Positions 1 through 8,761 of a DNA stretch of 64,000 bases are shown here, in pieces (the stretch's first letter is position 1; the number at the start of each line of letters is the position of its first letter). The stretch covers positions 60,484 to 124,483 of the forward strand of contig NZ_CANLVF010000011.1 of assembly GCF_947494555.1 (NCBI RefSeq), in the 5' to 3' direction. This DNA comes from an uncultured Roseibium sp. (GTDB lineage Bacteria; Pseudomonadota; Alphaproteobacteria; Rhizobiales; Stappiaceae). The notes beneath the pieces were generated by a model. It worked only from the letters and a program-made list of their open reading frames with translations. It made no database searches and was not told the origin of the DNA. The position numbers and the translations under genes were made by a program.

Positions 1-249
1 CTCAAGTCGCTCTCCTACAAGGATGTGCTTGCGCGCGGCTATGCGCTTGTGCGCGATGAAACCGGCAAACCGGTCAAGTCGGCCGCAGCTGTTGCCTCCG
101 GGACGGCGCTTGCCATCGAACTGGCCGACGGCACGCTTGATGCTGTTGCCACAAGCACTTCGGCGGCGGCGCCCCCCCAACGCAAAAGCAAACCCAAAAA
201 ATCCAGCTCATCAAAGCCAACTACCAAAGATCAGGGTAATCTTTTTTAG
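1..249 (+). CDS. xseA: Exodeoxyribonuclease VII large subunit, C-terminal fragment
   Basis: The reading frame is open from the first base and gives the last 82 residues of the protein. The stretch LKSLSYKDVLARGYALV followed by a beta-rich tail is the typical C-terminal signature of XseA, the nuclease subunit that with XseB degrades single-stranded DNA. The protein ends in a Lys/Ser/Pro-rich linker and QGNLF. The catalytic and OB-fold parts lie left of the window. The identification rests on a short conserved segment, so it is good but not absolute. Confidence 0.85.
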   Translation, partial: LKSLSYKDVLARGYALVRDETGKPVKSAAAVASGTALAIELADGTLDAVATSTSAAAPPQRKSKPKKSSSSKPTTKDQGNLF

Positions 250-428
250 TGCGAGTACTTCTGAAATTCGCTGATACGCAAGAAAATTCATATACAAACA
301 AATAATAGCCCTTAATTTCTACATTGGAATTAGGACAGATTTAACCAGTTCCCTTACACCTATTTTAAGTTGTCTCCCCTAACGTCAGACTGGAATTTGT
401 TAAAAGCTTGTAGACGGGGCAGTCAGAT

Positions 429-1016
429 ATGCAACGCAAACAATTCGGAAAACGCGGTCTTCAGCAATCTGTACCGCAGTACGGCGACAGGAACGCAAAT
501 TATGCGGCAGCCGGCATGCCGGCCTACGCGGGGGCCGGAGCGCCAAGCTTCGATAACGACGATAGCTTTTCGATCGGCAAAATGCTGGGACATGTGTTCG
601 GGATGCTCTTCAGTTTCCAAGGCCGCCTGGGCCGAATGGAGTACTGGATGATCGGATCGATCCGTTTCGTTCTGCTGATCACTGTCGTGATCGCGTTTGT
701 CTTCGCAGCCGGGCCACAAATGCAAGGCCTTTCCGAAGAACAAGCGAATGTCGCACTCGTTCAATTTGCTTTCGGTACGCTGCAGGGCGGGTTTATGACG
801 TTTCTGTTTCTGGCTTTGTGTTTGTGCCAGTGGTCTCTGGAGGCCAGGCGCTGCCACGACCGGGACGCGTCCGCCCTTTTTCTGCTCATCATGTTCGTTC
901 CGATCATAGGCAGTTTCTATGCCATCTGGATCTTTATCGCGAACGGCTTCTTTCCCGGGACAGATGGTCCGAACCGGTTCGATACCGTCCGAAGCCAGGC
1001 GCAGGTCTTTGACTGA
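429..1016 (+). CDS. DUF805 family membrane protein
   Basis: This 195-residue protein has a cytoplasmic N-terminal tail of about 60 residues, rich in Gly/Ala/Tyr. It is followed by the DUF805 core: the entry motif FSFQGRLGRMEYWM, then four hydrophobic segments and the conserved RRCHDRD turn near residue 140, ending in GTDGPNRF. DUF805 proteins are small inner-membrane proteins of unknown biochemical role. A purine-rich GACGGGG lies about 9 bases before the ATG. It stands alone between xseA and a convergent terminator. Confidence 0.9.
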   Translation: MQRKQFGKRGLQQSVPQYGDRNANYAAAGMPAYAGAGAPSFDNDDSFSIGKMLGHVFGMLFSFQGRLGRMEYWMIGSIRFVLLITVVIAFVFAAGPQMQGLSEEQANVALVQFAFGTLQGGFMTFLFLALCLCQWSLEARRCHDRDASALFLLIMFVPIIGSFYAIWIFIANGFFPGTDGPNRFDTVRSQAQVFD

Positions 1017-1055
1017 GACCACCGGTTAGCAATCGAACAATGCTGAAATGAAAAG

Positions 1056-1089
1056 ACGCCGCCGGAGATCAATCTCCAGCGGCGTTTTG
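1056..1089. terminator. Bidirectional rho-independent terminator
   Basis: ACGCCGC at 1056-1062 pairs with GCGGCGT at 1079-1085, and an inner GGAGA/TCTCC extends the stem. A T run follows on the plus strand and an A run precedes it, so the hairpin can end both the DUF805 gene and the convergent TRAP operon. Confidence 0.85.
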
Positions 1090-1141
1090 CTTTGCTTGAC
1101 GGTTTCCGCTTCTCCCGGCGGCCAAAGATCGCGGCGTTCTG

Positions 1142-2512
1142 CTATCCCATCAAAGACGGCAGGATCGTGATGATCGAGGGAAAGGCCAAAAGCCCCGCAA
1201 TGGTCAGAACGTCCGCCACAAAGAACGGTACGCAGCCGCGGAAAACTTCCTGGACCGGGATATCGGGCCGCACGCCTGAGACGACGAAACAGTTCAGTCC
1301 TATGGGCGGTGTGATCAGACAGAGCTCCGCCATCTTGACCACCAGGATCCCGAACCAGATCGCACAGGCCTCACCCGACATGCCGAACGCACTGTCCGCC
1401 GCAGAAACGTTTTCACCGCCATTCAGTGCAATGACCGCGGGATAAACCACCGGTAATGTCAGGATCAGCATGCCGATTGCGTCCATGAACATGCCAAGGA
1501 CTGCATAGGCCAGGAGAATGCAGATCATCACGATCCAGGGCGAATATTCCAGCGCGACGATGAAGTCCCGGAAGGCATCGGGAAGTCCCGCGAAACCCAG
1601 GAAGCGTACATAGACCAGCACGCCCCAGATGAGCGTGAAGATCATCACGGTGAGTTTCGCGGTCTCGTGGAGCGCCTGCCCGAGCTGCTTTGCCTTCATG
1701 CCCTTGGCGAAGGCAACAACGAGAACCACGAACGCGCCCAGCGATCCGGCTTCCGTGGGCGTCGCCAGTCCAAAGAAGAACGAGCAGAAAATAATGGCGA
1801 TCACGGCAATGATCGGCAGCGTTCCGGGAACGCTTTCGAAGCGTTCGGCCCATGTGAAGCCCTTGACCGCAGGCGCATCGCCCCGCCAGGCGGAGACCGC
1901 CACGATGATCGCAACATAGATCAGGGCGGAGAAGACACCGGGCAGGAAGCCGGCGATCAGCAGCTTGCCAACCGATTGTTCCACCAGGATCGCGTAGATC
2001 ACCAGGATAGCAGAGGGTGGGATCAGCGAGGCGAGTGTTCCGCCCGCCGCAACAACCGCCGCCGACAGGCGCTTGGAATATCCGGCGGCGAGCATTTCGG
2101 GGATGGCAACACGTGCAAACACGGCAGCTGTTGCAACAGATGCGCCGGAAACCGCGGCAAAACCCGCCGTTGAAAACACGGTTCCGACCGCCATGCCGCC
2201 CGGCAGCCAACCAAGCCACCGCTTCGCCGCTTCAAAGAGCTGTTTGGTGAAGCCGGCATAAAACGCCAGGAAACCGATGAGGATGAAGGTCGGCAGAACC
2301 GACAGCGCATAGGTAACCGACTTCGAGTGCGGGATCGTTCCCGCCATCTTGAGCGCAACGAAAAAGCCGCGTTCGAACCCCATTTTCATGGAGAAGTGGA
2401 TGATCAGGCCGACCAGGCCGGTAAAGGCGGCGGCAAACGCGACGCGGACGCCGAAAATGACCATGACCAGCAAGACGCCCGTCATGAGAAGGCCAACTTC
2501 AAACGGGGTCAT
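1142..2512 (-). CDS. dctM: TRAP transporter large permease subunit (DctM)
   Basis: A 456-residue, almost wholly hydrophobic protein with the DctM signature, including GGTLASLIPPSAILVIYAI around residue 160-180. DctM forms the sodium-coupled channel of a tripartite ATP-independent periplasmic transporter in the inner membrane. Its start overlaps the dctQ stop by 4 bases, so translation of the two membrane subunits is probably coupled. It is the last gene of the dctP-dctQ-dctM unit. The substrate cannot be read from the sequence; a small organic acid is the usual kind of cargo. Confidence 0.95.
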   Translation of the reverse strand: MTPFEVGLLMTGVLLVMVIFGVRVAFAAAFTGLVGLIIHFSMKMGFERGFFVALKMAGTIPHSKSVTYALSVLPTFILIGFLAFYAGFTKQLFEAAKRWLGWLPGGMAVGTVFSTAGFAAVSGASVATAAVFARVAIPEMLAAGYSKRLSAAVVAAGGTLASLIPPSAILVIYAILVEQSVGKLLIAGFLPGVFSALIYVAIIVAVSAWRGDAPAVKGFTWAERFESVPGTLPIIAVIAIIFCSFFFGLATPTEAGSLGAFVVLVVAFAKGMKAKQLGQALHETAKLTVMIFTLIWGVLVYVRFLGFAGLPDAFRDFIVALEYSPWIVMICILLAYAVLGMFMDAIGMLILTLPVVYPAVIALNGGENVSAADSAFGMSGEACAIWFGILVVKMAELCLITPPIGLNCFVVSGVRPDIPVQEVFRGCVPFFVADVLTIAGLLAFPSIITILPSLMG

Positions 2513-3153
2513 TTGGAGCCCTCCTCGGGGGTTTCCTCACCGAAGGCTTCTTCGATTTCATGCTGGGCGACTTCCTCCACCTTCTCGATGACCGGAACGT
2601 TGATGGGCTGGCGCGAGGGATCGGCGACAAGTCGCGCATATCCGTAGATCTGCAGGAGTAGCCGCAAGAGCAGAACACTGAGTGCGACCGGGACAACCAG
2701 TTTCGACGGCCAGGTCGGCAGGCGGATATCCATTGTGCTGTCACCGATGTTCCACGATCTGTCGAAGTGGAACCAGGCCCCCCAGATGAGGAGCGCAACA
2801 GTGAATGCGATCAGGATCACGCCGATCATTTCGCAGATATAGAGCGTGCGCCCGCGTAGCTGACCGAGCAAGATCTCCATCCGGATATGACCACCGACGC
2901 GCTGGCAGTAAGCAACACCGGCGAAGGCGAAAATCGCCATCGCCTGTTCGGTTATGTCGATGAAGCCGGGTATCGGCGCATTGAACAAGAGACGTCCAAA
3001 GACCTGCGCCACAGCGAGAAAGATCAGTGCAATTATCGAGAAAGCAGCGAACAGGTTGAATCCGTTTTCCACATGGGCAAGCAGCCCGCTGAAGCGGATG
3101 TAGGTCGTCGGTCGCTCCTCGTCGGAACGTCCAGAAGGATCGATTGTCATCAT
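2509..3153 (-). CDS. dctQ: TRAP transporter small permease subunit (DctQ)
   Basis: A 214-residue protein with four hydrophobic segments and the DctQ-type region around AQVFGRLLFNAPIPGFIDI, as in small TRAP subunits that pack against DctM. An N-terminal hydrophilic stretch of about 25 residues and a long acidic C-terminal tail extend past the usual core. It lies between dctP and dctM and overlaps dctM by 4 bases. Confidence 0.93.
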   Translation of the reverse strand: MMTIDPSGRSDEERPTTYIRFSGLLAHVENGFNLFAAFSIIALIFLAVAQVFGRLLFNAPIPGFIDITEQAMAIFAFAGVAYCQRVGGHIRMEILLGQLRGRTLYICEMIGVILIAFTVALLIWGAWFHFDRSWNIGDSTMDIRLPTWPSKLVVPVALSVLLLRLLLQIYGYARLVADPSRQPINVPVIEKVEEVAQHEIEEAFGEETPEEGSK

Positions 3154-3173
3154 AAGTGTCAGCCCCGGGCAGG

Positions 3174-3207
3174 GCTTCCCGGCGCTCTAAGCGGAGCGCC
3201 GGGAAGC
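3174..3207 (-). other. Strong stem-loop between dctP and dctQ
   Basis: GCTTCCCGGCGCTC at 3174-3187 pairs perfectly over 14 bases with 3194-3207 around a 6-base loop. No T tract follows on the minus strand, so this is not a classical terminator. It more likely shields the upstream dctP message from 3' exonucleases, which would raise the amount of binding protein over permease. Confidence 0.7.
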
Positions 3208-3233
3208 AAGTAGGTCAAGCCAGCTGTGCGGGC

Positions 3234-4250
3234 TTATTCGGCGATGGTCTTCTTGACCATGTCGAGAAGTTCCTGAGCCGGAAGGCCGGCAGCCGTCTGC
3301 TCTTCAATCCAGGCATCGTGGATCGGGCCAGCCTTTTCGGCAAAGGCGGTCAGTTCTTCGTCGCTGAACTCGACTTCGACGATGCCGCGTTCTTTCAGCT
3401 CAGGCCACCATTTGTCGTAGACCTTGGCGTAGGTCGCCAGGTAGTGATCGAGAGCCGGATCGACGGAAGCATCAAGTGCTGCCTTGAATTCATCCGGCAA
3501 TGCCTCGTAGGCCTCGACATTGACGACGACCGGGCAATGAACGGTGCCGGGATTGAGGTTCTTGGTCCACCAGTCAGCTACTTCAACAACCTTGAACGAC
3601 AGGTGCGCATGCGGTGCGAAGCCAGCTGCCTGAACCGTTCCGGAATCGATTGCCTGATAGGTTTCGGATGCGGTTACCGATGTCGGTACGGCACCGGCGG
3701 CTTCCATCAGCTTGCCCAGCCCGCCAAGCGCGCGCACGCGCATGCCGTCGAAATCGGAAACAGAGGCAGGTACATCGCCCTTGCCGGCAAAGTTATACTG
3801 CGGCATCGGCGAAGGCATCAGCAGCTTGGCGTTCCAGCGACCGAGATCCTGCTGGACCGCGGGATGGTCATAGAGCGCCTTGGAGACCTTCACTTCCGTT
3901 TCCAGATCGTTGACACCCAGGAACGGCAGTTCAAGAACGGTCAATGTCGGATTTTTGTCGGCGTGATAAGACGCGCAGAACTGCGCCATCTCAAAGGCAC
4001 CGAACGAGATACCATCCAGGTTTTCGCGAGACTTGGACAGGGCACCACCGTAGTGCAGCTTGATCTGAAACTTGCCGTCCGTCTTTGCAGAGACTTCCTC
4101 AGCAAGTTTCTCGACATGTTCAGTAAATGCGCGGCGCTTGCCCCAAAGCGATACGTTCCACTCCAAATCGGCAGCGAACGTCTCGGTAGCAAAGATCGCA
4201 GTAAGTGCGACTGCAGAGACGGCAGTCGCGGACTTCAGAGAAAAGAGCAT
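3234..4250 (-). CDS. dctP: TRAP transporter periplasmic substrate-binding protein (DctP)
   Basis: A 338-residue protein with a signal peptide ending near TFAAD and a DctP-type fold. The GGALSKSRENLDGISFGAFEMA region and the GMRVRALGGLG segment, which carries the family's substrate-contacting arginine, are recognisable. It captures the solute in the periplasm and delivers it to DctQM. It is the first gene of the transporter operon, behind a sigma-54 type promoter and next to a DctB/DctD-like two-component system. The ligand is unknown. Confidence 0.95.
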   Translation of the reverse strand: MLFSLKSATAVSAVALTAIFATETFAADLEWNVSLWGKRRAFTEHVEKLAEEVSAKTDGKFQIKLHYGGALSKSRENLDGISFGAFEMAQFCASYHADKNPTLTVLELPFLGVNDLETEVKVSKALYDHPAVQQDLGRWNAKLLMPSPMPQYNFAGKGDVPASVSDFDGMRVRALGGLGKLMEAAGAVPTSVTASETYQAIDSGTVQAAGFAPHAHLSFKVVEVADWWTKNLNPGTVHCPVVVNVEAYEALPDEFKAALDASVDPALDHYLATYAKVYDKWWPELKERGIVEVEFSDEELTAFAEKAGPIHDAWIEEQTAAGLPAQELLDMVKKTIAE

Positions 4251-4340
4251 GAAATCCTCCCAGACAAAGTGCTCATTTTCTTGGACACTCGCTCAACAGG
4301 CTTTTCACCATGCGAACCGGCCCAAGTCACTGGACCTTAA

Positions 4341-4355
4341 GCATGCGGCGTGCCA
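4341..4355 (-). promoter_or_regulatory. Sigma-54 (-24/-12) promoter for dctPQM
   Basis: On the minus strand the sequence is TGGCACGCCGCATGC. The GG and GC dinucleotides have exact -24/-12 spacing and it matches the TGGCAC-N5-TTGC consensus at all but one position. It ends about 90 bases before the dctP start. The neighbouring regulator is an NtrC-class activator with a GAFTGA motif, which is required for this polymerase form. Confidence 0.8.
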
Positions 4356-4389
4356 GTCGCGCGGTAAAGACAAAATCGTAAGGTTTTGC

Positions 4390-4445
4390 TCATCATTTTG
4401 ATGAAGATGCTTTGCCGGACTGAACAGTTTCGGCAAGATCTTGCC
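4390..4445 (-). promoter_or_regulatory. Palindromes upstream of the sigma-54 promoter, candidate DctD sites
   Basis: Three inverted repeats lie 35-90 bases upstream of the -24 element. They are TCATCATTTTGATGA (4390-4404), TTGCCG/CGGCAA (4412-4417 and 4431-4436) and the perfect palindrome GGCAAGATCTTGCC (4432-4445). This is where enhancer-like sites for an NtrC-type activator are expected. Binding by the adjacent DctD-like protein is inferred. Confidence 0.5.
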
Positions 4446-4475
4446 TATGGGCTCCAGGGATCGGCAGAATTCCGC

Positions 4476-5873
4476 CTAAACCTCGGATGTTTCCGCTAAC
4501 CCGGCCTGCTCACGCGTCAGTCCGTGCCGTGTCATTTTTTCATTCAGCGTCCGGCGCGGGAGATTGAGTTCCCGCAGCACGTCCGCCACCCGTCCCTTGT
4601 GGCGTCGCAAGGCATTTTCAATCAGTGAGCGTTCATATTCATCCATGAGGTCCTTCAACCCTGCGGATCTTGCCGGATCGGAGGATTCCCGCTGGCCCGA
4701 CACCAGGGCCTCCAGCGGTTGCGGGTTGACTTCCGCGTTGAGGACAAACCGTTCGGCAGCATTGCGCAATTCCCGAACGTTGCCCGGCCAGGGATATGTC
4801 TGCAAGAAGGCCTCGTCGCGAACGGACAAGCCCGGGGCGCCGATCCCGTATTGGGCTGCCAGCCTGTTTGAGAACGTGTCGAACAACAGCAGACAATCAC
4901 GGCCGCGTTCGCGCAGCGGGGGTACGTGCAGTTCGATCGTGTTCAAACGGAAAAGCAGATCCTCGCGCAAGCGGCCGGAGCGAACCGCTTCCCCAGGATG
5001 CAGGTTGGAGGCGCTGACAAGGCGAATATTCACATCTATGGCCTTTGTGCCGCCAATCCGGTCGACCTTGCTTTCCTGCAGCACCCGAAGAAGTTTCGGT
5101 TGGAGAACGAGCGGCATCGATACGATTTCATCAAGGAAGAGCACACCATCGTGCGCCGCTTCAATCCGGCCGATATGCCGCCGGTCGGCGCCGGTAAACG
5201 CCCCGGCCTCGTGTCCGAACAATTCCGCTTCCACCATGGCCTCCGGCAAGGCTGCGGCATTGATGGCGACAAAGGGCCCTTTGGAACGCAGGCTGAAATC
5301 GTGAAGCGCCTGCGCGATGACTTCCTTGCCCGTGCCGGTTTCTCCGGTTATCAGCACCGCGGCATCGGTCTTGGCAAAATGAAGGATCTGCTGGCGGAGG
5401 CTTTCCATTGCCGGGCTGTTCCCGATCAACCGGCTTTCCAGACCGGCGCCGTCCTCAAGCTGTTTCTTCAGCGCCCGGTTTTCCATGACCAGAGCACGCC
5501 TGTCTGCCGCACGCCGGACCACTTCGGCGATGTGATCCGGATCGAACGGCTTTTCGATAAAGTCATAAGCGCCGGCCCGCATTGCTTCAACGGCCATGGG
5601 GACATCACCGTGTCCGGTAATGAGGACGACAGGCAAGTCGGTATCGAGGCTTGCGATCCGGCGGAGTAGCGCGAGCCCGTCCTCACCTTCCAGCTTGACG
5701 TCGGAAACCACACAACCGTCGAAATCGGCCGACAGCCGGGACATGGCCTCGTTGGCTCCTGCAACTTCGACTGTCGCAAACCCTGCCAGACGGATCCACT
5801 GGCGCAACGCTGCCCGCATCGACGGATCGTCATCGACAATGAGAACAGTGCGGTCGTTGGAGTTTCCTGTCAT
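4476..5873 (-). CDS. dctD: Sigma-54 dependent response regulator (DctD-like)
   Basis: A 465-residue NtrC-class activator. The receiver domain (about 8-122) has the acidic pair DDD near residue 14 and phospho-acceptor D58. The AAA+ domain (about 145-385) has Walker A GETGTGKE, the sigma-54 contact loop GAFTGA and Walker B GVLFLDE. A Fis-type helix-turn-helix at the C-terminus (about 420-455) binds DNA. It overlaps the kinase gene by 4 bases. Its gene sits directly upstream of dctPQM on the same strand, and the dctP promoter is sigma-54 type, so control of that transporter is the likely job. Confidence 0.95.
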   Translation of the reverse strand: MTGNSNDRTVLIVDDDPSMRAALRQWIRLAGFATVEVAGANEAMSRLSADFDGCVVSDVKLEGEDGLALLRRIASLDTDLPVVLITGHGDVPMAVEAMRAGAYDFIEKPFDPDHIAEVVRRAADRRALVMENRALKKQLEDGAGLESRLIGNSPAMESLRQQILHFAKTDAAVLITGETGTGKEVIAQALHDFSLRSKGPFVAINAAALPEAMVEAELFGHEAGAFTGADRRHIGRIEAAHDGVLFLDEIVSMPLVLQPKLLRVLQESKVDRIGGTKAIDVNIRLVSASNLHPGEAVRSGRLREDLLFRLNTIELHVPPLRERGRDCLLLFDTFSNRLAAQYGIGAPGLSVRDEAFLQTYPWPGNVRELRNAAERFVLNAEVNPQPLEALVSGQRESSDPARSAGLKDLMDEYERSLIENALRRHKGRVADVLRELNLPRRTLNEKMTRHGLTREQAGLAETSEV

Positions 5874-7657
5874 TCTGCGGCTTCATTTTCCATAACCGGA
5901 CGCGCTCCGGCCCGGACCACCTCGCCATCAACTGCGGGAAGCGTCAGCTCGAACAGTGCGCCTTTGGGCGTATTCGCGCGGACTGACAGGTTCCCGCCAA
6001 GGTCCTCGGCAAGTCGCATGGAAATGGCAAGTCCTAGGCCCATGCCGCCCGAACTGGTTTTCGTTGAGAAAAAGGGATCAAAAATACGATCCCGGAGATC
6101 CTCGGGAATGCCCGGCCCGTTGTCGGATATTTGCAACCTGACCTCGCGGCCCGCGCCGGACGCCCTGAGCAAAACGTGTCCATTGCCCTCCGCAGCAGCG
6201 GCGTCAGCACCATTGCGCAGCAGGTTCACCAGGATCTGTTCGACCCTCAAAGGAGCCGTTTCGACTTCGAGTTCGTTTTCCGGCAGATCAAGCTCCAGGC
6301 GGACGCCCGTTTCCTCAAATCGGGGACGCACTATCTTTTCCGCGGCCCGAATGCTTTCCGTCAGATCGATTTTCTCGATCCGGTTTTCTCCCGGACGTGC
6401 GAACCGCTTGAGTTCCTGCGTCAGGCTTGCCATCCGAAGCTGTAGCGAGTCGATTTCCTCAAGGTTCTCCACGGCGGTACGGGTGTCGCCCTTGTCGAGA
6501 AACTTCCGCGTTCCGGCAACAAACATCCTCAGCGCCGAGAGAGGCTGGCTCAACTCATGCACCACGGCAGCCGACATTTCGCCAACAGCGGCCAGCCTGT
6601 TCGAGCGTGCGAGGCCCCGTTGCGCTTCCAGCAATTCGCGCTCGACCCGCCGCCGTTCCTGGATCTCGCCAACCAGACGCGTGTTGAGTTCCTTCAGGTC
6701 CGCAGATTCCTGGCGCAGCAGGACAGACGCCTTGCGCAGACGTCGTCCGCGCAGCACCAGCAAGATGATTGCGTATACAAGACAAAGCGCCACCGTAGCT
6801 GCCCAGATCGGCAACACGCTTTTTCGCGTTTCCTCGACCGGTACAAGGAAATGCAGTGTCCAGCCGAGCAGACCCACCTGGGAGGTGTTGTGCCGGAAGG
6901 CGCTGCCGTCAATCGTCAGCAGGTCGCCGGATTTGACCGATTGCCCGCTGACAGGTTGCAAACCCTGGGAAGCGTATTGGCGTGTCGACTGGATCGTGCG
7001 GCGCACACCCGGCGGCAACTCGGCAAGCGTGCGGTAACGCCATTCAGGCCGGCTCGACAGAAAGATCACGCCGTTTTCGTCGGAGGCGAACACGGTTTCA
7101 CCGCCTTCGGCCCACGCGGCCTCAAGTGGTCGCATATCGACCTTGACGACGGCGACACCGATCGGTTTTCCCGAAACGGGCGATGGTCTTGCCAGAAACA
7201 GGCCGGGCTCACCCAACGTCGCGCCTATCGCGAAGAACTGGCCTTCGTCGCCTTCGATCGCTGATTTGAAATAGGGGCGAAAACCGTAGTTGCGGCCGAC
7301 AAGGGAAAGGTCGTCGCGCCAATTGCTGGCGGCCAGTGTCGTGCCATCGTCGTTCATGACGTAGAGCAGGTCGGCACCGGAGTTCTCGGCCATTTCCTCC
7401 AGAAACCGGTTGGCGCTTTCGACCGGCCGTCCGAAGGTTAGCGCGGATGTGGCGCGCGGATCGCGAGCGATCATGTAGGGCAGATAGCGGTACTTCTGGT
7501 ATTCACCCAATATCGTCTGCCGGTAGAGCGTCAGCCGTTCGGCAGCCTTGCGGTCGACACTGTCCTCGTCCAGGTCCAGGACAAGCTGAACGAGGACGAA
7601 GGCAGCCACCACAAGAAGCAAAGGCGGTATTGCCAGATAGAGCCAACGATTGGTCAT
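5870..7657 (-). CDS. dctB: DctB-like sensor histidine kinase
   Basis: A 595-residue membrane kinase. TM1 is at about 6-27 and TM2 at about 282-302. They flank a periplasmic region of about 250 residues, of the length and type of the tandem-PAS (dCache) sensor of DctB proteins. After a coiled linker the dimerisation motif VGEMSAAVVHELSQPL places the phospho-histidine at H367. An HATPase domain follows with DNGPGIP and a GMGLGLAI G-box. It is co-transcribed with dctD. It probably senses the ligand of the neighbouring TRAP system, possibly together with DctP. The name is by architecture; the ligand is not known. Confidence 0.93.
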   Translation of the reverse strand: MTNRWLYLAIPPLLLVVAAFVLVQLVLDLDEDSVDRKAAERLTLYRQTILGEYQKYRYLPYMIARDPRATSALTFGRPVESANRFLEEMAENSGADLLYVMNDDGTTLAASNWRDDLSLVGRNYGFRPYFKSAIEGDEGQFFAIGATLGEPGLFLARPSPVSGKPIGVAVVKVDMRPLEAAWAEGGETVFASDENGVIFLSSRPEWRYRTLAELPPGVRRTIQSTRQYASQGLQPVSGQSVKSGDLLTIDGSAFRHNTSQVGLLGWTLHFLVPVEETRKSVLPIWAATVALCLVYAIILLVLRGRRLRKASVLLRQESADLKELNTRLVGEIQERRRVERELLEAQRGLARSNRLAAVGEMSAAVVHELSQPLSALRMFVAGTRKFLDKGDTRTAVENLEEIDSLQLRMASLTQELKRFARPGENRIEKIDLTESIRAAEKIVRPRFEETGVRLELDLPENELEVETAPLRVEQILVNLLRNGADAAAAEGNGHVLLRASGAGREVRLQISDNGPGIPEDLRDRIFDPFFSTKTSSGGMGLGLAISMRLAEDLGGNLSVRANTPKGALFELTLPAVDGEVVRAGARPVMENEAAE

Positions 7658-7719
7658 GCCTTGTTATCGCGCATTTTTTTGACCTGTACCAGAAATCTGA
7701 ATTTAAATGACTAAATCAA

Positions 7720-7733
7720 TTGATACGCGTCAA
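7720..7733 (+). promoter_or_regulatory. FNR/FixK-type box before the universal stress gene
   Basis: TTGATACGCGTCAA matches the TTGAT-N4-ATCAA consensus at 9 of 10 specified positions. Its centre is 82 bases before the usp ATG. An activator centred at -41.5 would place the start of transcription near 7768, with a weak -10-like TGTAGA at 7755-7760. This suggests activation under low oxygen by an FnrL/FixK protein, which is not encoded in this window. Confidence 0.65.
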
Positions 7734-7808
7734 GGACCCGCGTCATACCTGTTCTGTAGATTCCATGTCGCTGGCTCAGCACACCGTCTCCAGCCCTAGG
7801 AGGGATAA

Positions 7809-8642
7809 ATGCCCATCAAAGATGTTTTGACCATTCTCGATCTCGCAGGCGACCAGCTTGCGGCAAAATATGCTTTGGAGTTCGGGCGCATTCATGATGC
7901 GCATGTGACCGGACTGGCGGTTGCCTTCGAACCGGTTGTTCCTGCTTTTGCCGCCGCTCCCATGCCTGTCGACTACATGCAGGCAGCACACGAACAGGCC
8001 ATTGCCGCAGCAAACGAAGCCAAAAAGGATTTTGACGAACTTGCGCGCCTTGCCGCGACCAAAAGCGAGAGCCGGATCGCCGAGATCCTGACCGGGGGAC
8101 CGCTGGAAAACGTGCTTGTTCATTGCCGGCCGACCGATCTTGTCGTGATCGGACAGTCCAATCCGGACAGGCCTGAACCGATGCGTGAACTCCTGATCGA
8201 AACCGTCCTGTTTGAAAGCGGCGTTCCCGTCATGCTGGTTCCCTATATTGGCAGCATGGCTTTCCAACCCAAGAACATTCTGGTTGGCTGGGACGGCAGT
8301 TCGACGGCAACCCGTGCGATCCACGCCGCGCTGCCCGTCCTGGAAAAAGCCGAAAAGATCACGGTACTCGTTATCGAAAAACGCGCCTCAAAAGATGAGG
8401 GTCAACCGGGAGCTGACGTTGCCAACTACCTTGCCCGCCACAACATGAACGTGACGGTGGAAGTCGTCGTCAATCCGCAGGCGAGTGTCGCCGATACAGT
8501 CCTCAACCAGGTGTCCGACAAGGGCAACGATCTGGTTGTCATGGGTGGATATGGCCACAGCCGCATGCGCGAATTTCTCTTTGGCGGCGCGACACGCGAA
8601 ATTCTGGAAGCCATGACCGTTCCTGTTCTGATGGCGCACTAG
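7809..8642 (+). CDS. Universal stress protein, tandem UspA domains
   Basis: A 277-residue protein made of two UspA domains, at about 3-145 and 155-277. The second carries the ATP-binding signature: VVMGGYGHSRMREFLFGG before a VPVLMAH end. The strong ribosome site AGGAGGGAT precedes the ATG. USPs of this two-domain type are often induced by oxygen limitation in Alphaproteobacteria, and a FNR-like box lies upstream. It is followed by a terminator, then by a protein acetyltransferase gene on the same strand. Confidence 0.93.
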   Translation: MPIKDVLTILDLAGDQLAAKYALEFGRIHDAHVTGLAVAFEPVVPAFAAAPMPVDYMQAAHEQAIAAANEAKKDFDELARLAATKSESRIAEILTGGPLENVLVHCRPTDLVVIGQSNPDRPEPMRELLIETVLFESGVPVMLVPYIGSMAFQPKNILVGWDGSSTATRAIHAALPVLEKAEKITVLVIEKRASKDEGQPGADVANYLARHNMNVTVEVVVNPQASVADTVLNQVSDKGNDLVVMGGYGHSRMREFLFGGATREILEAMTVPVLMAH

Positions 8643-8658
8643 GGTCGATTGGAATGCC

Positions 8659-8703
8659 AATTCCCGCGGCCATGTTGGAAAACGGTCCGCGGGAATTTTT
8701 TTG
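8659..8703 (+). terminator. Rho-independent terminator after the usp gene
   Basis: AATTCCCGCGG at 8659-8669 pairs with CCGCGGGAATT at 8687-8697, followed by a run of T to 8702. The stem separates usp from the following acetyltransferase gene, which must therefore have its own promoter or rely on read-through. Confidence 0.85.
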
Positions 8704-8761
8704 TCTCAAATATCCGCTAGGCTGGTGATCTTCATCGGACGTGTGGAAGGGATAGACCTGC

